Source: Pseudomaricurvus alkylphenolicus
GTDB taxonomy: Bacteria > Pseudomonadota > Gammaproteobacteria > Pseudomonadales > Cellvibrionaceae
Assembly: GCF_011683955.1 (NCBI RefSeq)
Contig: NZ_JAAQPI010000014.1
Location: 62,001 to 126,000, forward strand
Direction of reading: 5' to 3'
DNA: 64,000 nucleotides
The position numbers and the translations under genes were made by a program. Each line of letters starts with the position of its first letter. The stretch's first letter is position 1. A model generated the notes under the pieces. That model was not told where the DNA came from. It was given only the letters and a program-made list of their open reading frames with translations, and did no database searches. Below are positions 44,230-51,133 of this stretch, one piece after another.

Positions 44230-45152
44230 TGAATGTGATAGATATAGAGGAATCGTGTTTTATTCTGGAACGGCCCGATGGTATGGAGGCCGTAGCCTAT
44301 CATTGGCGGGTAGAGGCACCCAAAGCCGTGCTGGTGGTTGCTCATGGTATGGGTGAGCACGCCAGGCGTTATCCGGTTGCGCTGGAATTGATGCTGCATA
44401 GTGGTTTTCATATCTATGGGATTGATCATCGAGGGCATGGTCAAACCATGCTCCAGTCCGGCGGTGCCCCAGGTAGTTTCGGGGATGGCGGCTTTGAGAC
44501 GGTCGTCTATGATCTGGGGGCACTGATAACCCAATGCCAAAAGAACCATCCTGGGCTTCCGTTGATTCTACTCGGGCACAGCATGGGGTCATTTGTTTCC
44601 CAGGCTTTTGTTCTTGAGCGATCCGATCAAATTGATGCACTGGTACTGGTGGGGACTTCGGCGCTTGACATAGTGGCGGAATCGGTTCGAAGCGAGGAGA
44701 ATGTGCTCCAGGCTCTGAACAGAAGTTTTGAACCCGGAAGAACTTCATACGATTGGCTAAGCTGTGATGAGCAGGAGGTGGACAAATATATCGAAGATCC
44801 GCTTTGTGGTTTTGCACTGGATGATTCTTCCATGGAGTCCTTGCTTTCACAGGGCGACAGGCTGGCCGACAGTACGGGGATCTCTCATATCAGGGCGGGG
44901 TTGCCAGTCTACGTCGCTGTTGGTGATCGAGACCCCATGGTTGCCGGTTTTGGCATGGTTGAGCCGTTGATTGACAGATACCGGGCTGCAGGTTTATCGG
45001 TAACGCTAGCCCGGTACGAACACTGCCGCCACGAACTGCTGAACGAGATCATTCGCAAGGAAGTCGTTCAGGATTTGATCCGGTGGTTGGAGATCAATGT
45101 GTCTGGTCTAAAGGCGAGGAACCGAATGATCGAGCTAGGACAAAGCTGCTAA
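44229..45152 (+). CDS. Serine alpha/beta hydrolase, monoacylglycerol lipase/lysophospholipase type
   Basis: 307 residues. VLVVAHGMGEHARRYP supplies the oxyanion region, LLGHSMGSF the GxSxG nucleophile, VAVGDRDPMVAG the Asp and YEHCRHELLNE the His, the usual pattern of PldB/monoglyceride lipase homologues. No signal peptide is seen, so it is probably cytoplasmic. Its ATG shares one base with the receptor stop (TAATG), so it belongs to the sigma-FecR-receptor operon. A job in hydrolysing the imported ligand, an ester or acyl compound, is a natural inference. Confidence 0.87.
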   Translation: MNVIDIEESCFILERPDGMEAVAYHWRVEAPKAVLVVAHGMGEHARRYPVALELMLHSGFHIYGIDHRGHGQTMLQSGGAPGSFGDGGFETVVYDLGALITQCQKNHPGLPLILLGHSMGSFVSQAFVLERSDQIDALVLVGTSALDIVAESVRSEENVLQALNRSFEPGRTSYDWLSCDEQEVDKYIEDPLCGFALDDSSMESLLSQGDRLADSTGISHIRAGLPVYVAVGDRDPMVAGFGMVEPLIDRYRAAGLSVTLARYEHCRHELLNEIIRKEVVQDLIRWLEINVSGLKARNRMIELGQSC

Positions 45153-45316
45153 TAAGTCGTGGTGTCGACGGACCTGGCGTATGCACTTCGGGGCTGTATT
45201 TGTTGATACAGAGTCGCGGATTGTTGAGCTTCTGGAGGCCTGACGCAGAAGTCTGGGTGACGATTGAATCCGTCCAAATTCAATAGGACTACGGCTAGAT
45301 ACGAATTGCTGCATTC

Positions 45317-45505
45317 TTAACTATTTATCTGTGTCGTTGTTCCTGCGAACAATGCCTCCCGATTGGGCAACCCGGTTAGAGGGTTTGTATAGGCCTCTTG
45401 TTTTAGCCATTGAATCAGAGTCTCTCTTTCGAGCGCATAGAGAATCGCCCGAGCTAGCAAAGAGGATGTGGCTTCGGATTTGGGAATGAAATCTGAAGCA
45501 CCCAG
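45317..45505 (-). pseudogene. Relic of a REC-GGDEF (diguanylate cyclase) gene
   Basis: One minus-strand frame of 62 codons, ending at a stop (45319-45317), reads as the end of a receiver domain (LGASDFIPKSEATSSLLARA) followed by a linker helix (ILYALERETLIQWLKQ) and the start of a GGDEF domain (AYTNPLTGLPNREALF). The gene is cut on its upstream side where the decayed AraC repeat begins (45512) and lost on its downstream side. No start codon or catalytic GGDEF loop remains. Confidence 0.75.
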
Positions 45506-45511
45506 TCAGAT

Positions 45512-46178
45512 GGATCCTTCCCAGCGCATCTCGACCATTACCATGGGGCATCTTTGGGAGGACGCGATCTGTTCGGTGATGCACACCCTCAGGCGCCAGG
45601 TTTACCGGCAGGACTGTTGTCCGCAGCGCATGGAGCTGTCGCGCAGCAGGCCGGAAAATCCCAAGGTCTACGAGCAGTTCTTTGGCTGCCCGGTGAGTTA
45701 TGGTCACCCCGAAATCCGCATTTATATCCCCCTGCAGGACGCCGATGCGACGATTCCCGGCAGCAGTCCGCAGTTGGCTCGTTCCCTGGAGCGTCTGCTC
45801 AATGAACAGGCGCACGGGTGGGAGGCGACGACGACCTGCTCGGGCAGCTGCGCCAGACCATTGCCATGTTGCTCCCCCAGGGAACGGCATCGCTGGAAGA
45901 GGTGGCCCAGCAGATGCATGTCAGCAAGCGCACCCTGTACCGGAAACTCGAAGAGCGCGGCACCAGCTTTCGGCAGTTGGTGGAGGACTATCGGCGAGAG
46001 CAGGCGTTCTGTCACATGGCCGAAGAAGATCTTTCCCTGGGTGACATCAGTTTCCTGCTGGGCTTTTCCAGCAGCAGCAATTTTACCCGTGCCTTATAAG
46101 CGTTGGACCGGTAAGTCGCCCCAGCAGTATCGTCAGGAACGTGAGTTGGCAGAGATAGCCAAAAAAGCTGGCCATTGA
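45512..46178 (+). pseudogene. Decayed copy of the OruR-type AraC gene
   Basis: Copy of 37835-38762 lacking the first 40 codons. An internal 261-base (87-codon, in-frame) deletion joins two GGACGCG repeats at 45560-45566. One A is lost near 45813 (GCGCACGGG against GCGCAACGGG), shifting the frame, and one base is gained near 46096 (CTTATAAG against CTTCAAG), shifting it back. The first HTH is therefore read out of frame and the product cannot be functional, although an open frame persists and ends with the parental KRWTGKSPQQYRQE and AEIAKKAGH. Confidence 0.92.
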
Positions 46179-46195
46179 GGAATAACGTTTTCAGT
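45512..46195 (+). repeat. Long direct repeat, copy 2
   Basis: Same orientation as 37835-38779, 7.7 kb apart. It extends 17 bases past the decayed AraC stop to TTTTCAGT. Downstream the two copies diverge: copy 1 runs into an MFS relic, copy 2 into the intact MFS gene with its leader. Confidence 0.9.
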
Positions 46196-46241
46196 CGGCA
46201 GTCACTACAGTGACAGATTGAACTGGGAACGGGTAACCTTC

Positions 46242-47594
46242 ATGGACTACAGCAACGATAATTATCGCTACTATGTATTAACGCTACTGACTCTCGGTTA
46301 CGTCTTCAGTTTTATCGACCGCCAGATCCTTGCCATTCTGCAAGAACCCATCAAACTGGATCTGGGCCTGTCTGATCTTCAGTTGGGGCTGATCAGCGGC
46401 CTGTCCTTCGCTCTGTTCTATGTGCTGATGGGGCTGCCAATAGCTCGCTGGGCCGACCGTGGCTGTCGGCGCAACATTGTCGCGCTGGCCGTTGGCGTCT
46501 GGAGCTTGATGACCGTGTTCTGTGGCATGGCACAGAATTTCTGGCAGATGCTGCTGGCCCGTATCGGCGTGGCAGTGGGAGAGGCCGGGGGCAGCCCGCC
46601 ATCCCATTCTCTGATTTCTGACATTTTTGCACCGCACCAGCGTGCTACCGCGATAGGGGTCTATTCCATTGGTGTCAATGTGGGCATACTGTTCGGTTTT
46701 CTGTTTGGCGGCTGGCTCAATTACCTTTACGGCTGGCGCATGACGTTCCTGATCGTCGGCGTTCCTGGGCTGCTGTTGGCGTTGCTGATGCGCTACACCA
46801 TCCGTGAACCCTTGCGTGGATTTTCAGAAACCTCCTCTGGGCAATCGGCTTCTGGGATCGGCGCGGCGCCACCAATGAAAGAGGTGATACGCCACCTGAT
46901 CGGCCTGCGTTCATTTCGACACCTGGCGCTGGCCAGCGGTCTGTCAGCCTTTGCCGGCTACGCAACGGCGAACTGGATGCCCTCGTTTCTGAGGCGTTCC
47001 TACCAGCTGGATTCGGCGGACATCGGCACCTGGCTGGCGCTGTTTGCCGGGGTGGGTGGCGCCATTGGCACCTTCAGCGGCAGTTGGCTGGCCGACCGCC
47101 TGTCGCATCGCGACCTGCGCTGGTACGCCTGGACACCGGCGCTGGCACTGGCGTTATCGACACCGCTGGTGTTTATAACGTTCTGGGCGGAGTCCTTTCA
47201 AGGCACCATGCTGGCCCATTTCTATCCGACCTGCGTCAGCACCCTGTACCTGGCGCCGGTGATTGCGGTGACCCATCGGTTAGTGGAAAACCGCATGCGC
47301 GCGTTGGCGTCGGCCATCTTATTTCTGGTGATCAATATCATTGGGCTTGGACTCGGACCGCTGTCGGTGGGCTTTCTCAGTGATCTGCTGGGGGCGACTC
47401 ACGGCAGGGAGTCCCTGCGCTTGGCCATGATGATGCTCTGTACATTGGCTACCGGTTGGGCCGTGGTGCATTTCATTGCGGGGGCACGTCATCTGCGAGC
47501 CGATTTTGTTGCCGCTTCCTCGGCGGTAACAAGTGCGGTCGATACAAGCTCGAAATCTGAGGGTGAGGGGCAGCGCTGTTCGGTTGGATGTTAG
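46242..47594 (+). CDS. Spinster-type MFS transporter
   Basis: 450 residues and 12 membrane segments. Motifs: VFSFIDRQILAIL in helix 1, ARWADRGCRRNIVA in loop 2-3, and RIGVAVGEAGGSPPSHSLI in helix 4, which mark the spinster-like MFS group. Bacterial members are often found in aromatic, steroid or terpenoid loci, but substrates are mostly unknown. ATG 46242 is preferred over TTG 46218. The gene follows the decayed AraC copy; relics of the same kind of gene occur at 38770 and 57063. Confidence 0.9.
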   Translation: MDYSNDNYRYYVLTLLTLGYVFSFIDRQILAILQEPIKLDLGLSDLQLGLISGLSFALFYVLMGLPIARWADRGCRRNIVALAVGVWSLMTVFCGMAQNFWQMLLARIGVAVGEAGGSPPSHSLISDIFAPHQRATAIGVYSIGVNVGILFGFLFGGWLNYLYGWRMTFLIVGVPGLLLALLMRYTIREPLRGFSETSSGQSASGIGAAPPMKEVIRHLIGLRSFRHLALASGLSAFAGYATANWMPSFLRRSYQLDSADIGTWLALFAGVGGAIGTFSGSWLADRLSHRDLRWYAWTPALALALSTPLVFITFWAESFQGTMLAHFYPTCVSTLYLAPVIAVTHRLVENRMRALASAILFLVINIIGLGLGPLSVGFLSDLLGATHGRESLRLAMMMLCTLATGWAVVHFIAGARHLRADFVAASSAVTSAVDTSSKSEGEGQRCSVGC

Positions 47595-47950
47595 CCGGAC
47601 AGGAAGCGACAATATGGCCCTAGCCCCCCCCCCGATCTGTCAGCACGCCGAAGAGTGGCAGTGCCACCGATATTTGCCGCCTCTGCAATCAGGCCTCGGT
47701 GATTCGCTCAATATCACCACGGGGCTGATTCAGTCATTTTGTCTAGGTTTCCCGTATGCTGTTTAATAGGGCTCTGTCGCAACTATTTCTAACGGAAATA
47801 AGAAGGCGGGGTGGCCTCTACTTCTTCCCTGTAGGGCCGGTATGTGAAATGGCAAGTTTGTCGCCGTCATTATTTCTCCAGCAGATATTACCCCTTTCCC
47901 CATCGAAGGCTGTGTGGTCGGCAATAGATAGAAATGATAATCAATATTAT
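47595..47950. other. Intergenic stretch between MFS gene and repeat array
   Basis: 356 bases with no convincing gene on either strand. A run of ten C lies at 47624-47633. Near its end, 47930-47948 matches 14 of 19 positions of a Fur-box consensus (core AATGATAATCA at 47933-47943), which is suggestive only. Base composition falls to A+T rich toward the repeat array. Confidence 0.4.
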
Positions 47951-48049
47951 TAACGCACCATGAAACTATAACAAACCTCACATTTATAACAAACCTCACA
48001 TTTATAACAAATCGATCATTCCTAACAAACCTAACAAAACGTACAATCC
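47951..48049 (+). repeat. Phased 9/18-bp direct-repeat array upstream of HTH-REC gene
   Basis: TAACAAACC-type 9-mers recur in strict register: TAACGCACC 47951, TAACAAACC 47969, TAACAAACC 47987, TAACAAATC 48005, TAACAAACC 48023 and TAACAAAAC 48032. The 9-mers between them are TCACATTTA twice (47978, 47996), then GATCATTCC (48014) and GTACAATCC (48041), which retain part of the same pattern. The array ends 43 bases before the TTG start of a gene whose product has a MerR/excisionase-like HTH, so autoregulatory binding by a head-to-tail protein filament is a natural guess. Confidence 0.8.
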
Positions 48050-48092
48050 TATCCGGTTAAATATCACAGACCGCGAATCTAAGGGGAAGAAG

Positions 48093-48650
48093 TTGGCTGA
48101 TACGACACAGCTGGGGCCATCGGAGGTCGCCAAAATCCTAGGTGTTACGGCGATGACAGTTCGGAGGTTAACGGACAAGGGTGAGCTGAATTATCAAGTT
48201 ACTCCTGGAGGCCATCGGCGTTACCAAAAGAAAGACGTTGTCGCCTATTGTCAGGAGCGAGGCATAAGGTATGAGGACGAAGGGACTGCTGTTCGCGTAC
48301 TGATTGTCGACGATGATGAACAAGTTGCTGAAATGCTGAAGAGCTTTCTCGAATCAGGAGACTCCAATCTTGATGTTGACGTCGCCTTTGGGGGCTTCGA
48401 GGCCGGCATAAAGGTCAAGAGCTTTGTCCCACAGGTGATCGTTTCGGATATCGTCATGCCCGATCTCAATGGTATCGATATGTGCAGAATGCTGAAGAGT
48501 GATCCGGCCACCCAGGGTATTCGCATTATTGGTATTACAGGGACAACCAATGATGATGACATCCGCGCTTTCTTAGACGCAGGTGCGGAAACCTGCTTGT
48601 CCAAACCAGTTCGCAGGAAAGAGCTTTTGGCGGCATTGCAGTTAACCTGA
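48093..48650 (+). CDS. MerR/excisionase-like HTH fused to a receiver domain
   Basis: 185 residues from a TTG start with AAGGGGAAGAAG just upstream. Residues 8-53 form an HTH of the BldC/excisionase (HTH_17) kind: LGPSEVAKILGVTAMTVRRL, then TPGGHRRYQKKDVVAYC. Residues 67-185 are a receiver with acidic pocket DDD at 73-75, phospho-acceptor D119 (VSDIVMPD), T149 and K171 (SKPV). HTH first and REC second is the reverse of ordinary response regulators. It is likely the DNA-binding output of the following kinase set. Its stop TGA is immediately followed by the ATG of the REC-EAL gene. Confidence 0.85.
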   Translation: MADTTQLGPSEVAKILGVTAMTVRRLTDKGELNYQVTPGGHRRYQKKDVVAYCQERGIRYEDEGTAVRVLIVDDDEQVAEMLKSFLESGDSNLDVDVAFGGFEAGIKVKSFVPQVIVSDIVMPDLNGIDMCRMLKSDPATQGIRIIGITGTTNDDDIRAFLDAGAETCLSKPVRRKELLAALQLT

Positions 48651-49907
48651 ATGACTATGGTGCGATTTATGAATTGCTTTCAATCCCGACCCAGAGTGGT
48701 CATCCTTGATGACGACGAACAGTACTTGAGCCTGTTGGAATCTGTCGGCGAAGGCCAAGGGTATACGGTAGATACTTATAGCGATGCTTTTATCTTCCTT
48801 CAACACCAATTCCAGGCGAATGACCTGGTGGTCTTGGACCTGTCTTTGCCTGGGATTGATGGTATAGAGGTGATTCGCCATCTATCGGAACGCTACAACA
48901 ACATCAAAATCCTCTTGATCAGTGGGATGGACCGCGCAGTGCTAAAAGCGGCAGAAGATTTGGTCATCGCCCAAAAACTTACCCATGTCGCCACGTTAAG
49001 CAAGCCCATAAAGATATCGCAACTTAAGAAACTTCTCCGCGAGGAGCTGGGTCATCAACTCGATGTATTGATTGGAGAGGGCACTGACGCCTGGCGGCCT
49101 GAATACAAAGATTTGGAGATGGCAATCTACAACGAAGAAATCCTACCCTATTTTCAGCCACAGGTGACTCTATCGGACAATAGTGTCTACGGTTTCGAGG
49201 CGTTAGCTCGTTGGGAGCATCCAGAGGAAGGACTTATCTCTCCCGGAAAATTTATACCCTTGGCTGAGGCTTCTGGTCTTATAGGACCTCTGACTGACAT
49301 GATGATCAAGAAAAGTATGTCGGCAGCCAGTGTTGTAGAAAAACTCTGCAAAAAGAAAGTGCATATGTCGGTAAACGTATGTGCGTCCAATATCAATAAC
49401 TACGATTTTCCGAGTTTACTGGAAAACAGGGTACAAAAGAATCATATTGATACGAACTATTTTACTCTGGAGGTTACCGAAACCGGGCTGATGACTGAAC
49501 TGGTGAAATCCTTGGATATTTTGGCACGACTGAGAATGAAGGGTTTCAATCTATCAATTGATGACTTTGGTACGGGCTACTCATCGCTCCATTTGCTGCA
49601 CAAAATACCGTTTAATGAACTCAAAATAGACCAGGCATTTGTTAAGTCCATTTGTCATGATACAGACAGTCAATCGATCGTCGAAACCTGCATTTTCCTG
49701 GCAAATAAGCTTCAAATGAACACCGTCGCAGAGGGCATTGAGGACCATAAGACATATTGCAAGCTAAGAAGCATGGGATGCACCTACGGCCAGGGTTACT
49801 ACATAGCCAGGCCAATGCCTTTGGAGGATGTTCAAAGTTGGATTGAGTATTGGGCTCATACACGCAACAAAAAAGGGGTTTCCGGAGGGGTTCATGAATA
49901 TTGCTAG
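48651..49907 (+). CDS. Response regulator with EAL domain (c-di-GMP phosphodiesterase)
   Basis: 418 residues. An N-terminal receiver (phospho-acceptor D63 in VLDLSLPG, K118 in LSKPI) is joined to an EAL domain beginning near residue 155. E183 in GFEALARW, DDFGTGYSS, KIDQAFV, AEGIED and GQGYYIARP are all present, so phosphodiesterase activity is expected. It hydrolyses cyclic di-GMP in the cytoplasm under control of phosphorylation. The gene abuts the HTH-REC stop codon and overlaps the next start by 14 bases, so the three regulators are one translational unit. Confidence 0.9.
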   Translation: MTMVRFMNCFQSRPRVVILDDDEQYLSLLESVGEGQGYTVDTYSDAFIFLQHQFQANDLVVLDLSLPGIDGIEVIRHLSERYNNIKILLISGMDRAVLKAAEDLVIAQKLTHVATLSKPIKISQLKKLLREELGHQLDVLIGEGTDAWRPEYKDLEMAIYNEEILPYFQPQVTLSDNSVYGFEALARWEHPEEGLISPGKFIPLAEASGLIGPLTDMMIKKSMSAASVVEKLCKKKVHMSVNVCASNINNYDFPSLLENRVQKNHIDTNYFTLEVTETGLMTELVKSLDILARLRMKGFNLSIDDFGTGYSSLHLLHKIPFNELKIDQAFVKSICHDTDSQSIVETCIFLANKLQMNTVAEGIEDHKTYCKLRSMGCTYGQGYYIARPMPLEDVQSWIEYWAHTRNKKGVSGGVHEYC

Positions 49908-51060
49908 TGCAGAAGAGCAAGAAAAAAATGATGCTCCGTTGATTTGGTACTTTGAAGACGACTGCCAGACCGCGGAATTGATACGGCACTATGTCGGCAG
50001 TATTGGCTACCAGGTAATACATTTTTCAGAATTTGACCAAAATATGATGGCGGATCTTCAGGAGAAGGGCCTGTCAGTCCCTGAGCTTGTTCTGATTGAC
50101 ATCAATCTGCCAGGATTGGATGGTTATCAGGTGTGCGAAATGTTGAAGCAGGAAGTCCTAGGGCCATCTGTACCATTTATTTTCGTCTCCGGCCTTATGG
50201 AGCGGGACGATATTTTGAAAGCGTATGAAGTAGGCGCTTGCGATTATCTCACCAAACCCATAAAACTTTCAGAATTATCTGCCAAAATTGAAAAATGCAT
50301 CAATAGCGGAAAGGAAATCAGTGATCTGAAGGGGCAGCTTGATGCCGCCCGGAATATGGCGTTCCAAGCAATGACAACCAGTTCAGAGTTGGGCTCGATT
50401 CTTCAGTTTCATGAATTGTGCATGGGAGTCTCAGACAAAGAGACGCTCGCCCGACATCTGTTAGAGTTCTGCGAGACGTTTTCTCTGAGTTGCAGTGTCC
50501 TTTTCACTGGTGGAAAGACGCTGTATTTTCCTGTCTCCGGTGTAAAGAATGAATTGGAGCGTCAGGCATTGGAATTGCTTAGGGCTGAATCTCGAATTTT
50601 TTGCTGGGGGAAAAGAGTTGTTTTCAATTACCAGAATTTATCTCTTCTTGTCAAGAACATGCCGATTGAGGATCAAGTCCGATTCGGAGAGCTAAAAGAT
50701 CTATTGTGCCTGGTGCTAAATGGTGTTCAGGCACGTTTGAAATCCATGGAAACCGAAGGAAAAGAGGAAGAACAGAGGGAACGAATCAATAGCGCCGCTG
50801 CTAACCTTGGGCAGCTAGTGGTTAATATGGAAGAAAGGAAGGTTGATCTGTCGAGTCTTTTTAACCGAGTTATTTCCAATATGGAAAATAAAGTGGCGGG
50901 AGACATATTGCAGTTCTCTCTACTGGAAAGGGAAGAGCATATCATCATGAATCACATCCAGTCGGCCTTAAGAGAAGCTACTGATATCTTCGACTGCAGT
51001 TCTCAGCACGAACAGCAATACAAACTTCAATTAACCGAGTTACTTCAGGAGCTTAGGTAG
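49894..51060 (+). CDS. Response regulator with GAF-like and coiled-coil region, no known output
   Basis: 388 residues from ATG 49894, chosen for its GGAGGGG site; an earlier ATG at 49828 lacks one. The receiver has D69 (LIDINLPG) and K121 (YLTKPIK). After it come a helical linker, a weak GAF-like segment (HELCMGVSDKETLARHLLEF, SCSVLFTGGKTLYFP) and long charged helices to the end. No DNA-binding, GGDEF/EAL, HPt or phosphatase motif is visible. It may act as an adaptor or phosphate sink, or as a c-di-GMP-independent scaffold for the kinase encoded 73 bases downstream. Confidence 0.78.
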   Translation: MNIASAEEQEKNDAPLIWYFEDDCQTAELIRHYVGSIGYQVIHFSEFDQNMMADLQEKGLSVPELVLIDINLPGLDGYQVCEMLKQEVLGPSVPFIFVSGLMERDDILKAYEVGACDYLTKPIKLSELSAKIEKCINSGKEISDLKGQLDAARNMAFQAMTTSSELGSILQFHELCMGVSDKETLARHLLEFCETFSLSCSVLFTGGKTLYFPVSGVKNELERQALELLRAESRIFCWGKRVVFNYQNLSLLVKNMPIEDQVRFGELKDLLCLVLNGVQARLKSMETEGKEEEQRERINSAAANLGQLVVNMEERKVDLSSLFNRVISNMENKVAGDILQFSLLEREEHIIMNHIQSALREATDIFDCSSQHEQQYKLQLTELLQELR

Positions 51061-51133
51061 GCTTTCTACCTCTAATTGGTTGTCGATAGTAATTCGTACC
51101 TGTTTCTTCACATAAAATAATGATGGATTAACA

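Noticed and set aside
45321-45890. Minus-strand open frame over the decayed AraC copy
   Set aside because: Most of it is antisense to the AraC repeat; the real signal on this strand is the short REC-GGDEF frame at 45317-45505 in another register.
37835-46195. Composite transposon explanation for the 7-kb segment between direct repeats
   Set aside because: No transposase, terminal inverted repeats or target-site duplication are visible; the repeats are host-type AraC sequence.
47624-47633. Run of ten C as a phase-variation tract
   Set aside because: It lies outside any gene, 30 bases past the MFS stop, with no promoter element seen around it.
47930-47948. Fur-box-like sequence before the signalling operon
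   Set aside because: Only 14 of 19 consensus positions match in an A+T-rich stretch; too weak to call without a genome-wide score.
47969-48040. Regular repeats that could suggest a CRISPR array
   Set aside because: Units are 9 bp at 9/18-bp spacing with no 25-40 bp repeats, no unique spacers and no cas genes; better explained as a protein-binding array.
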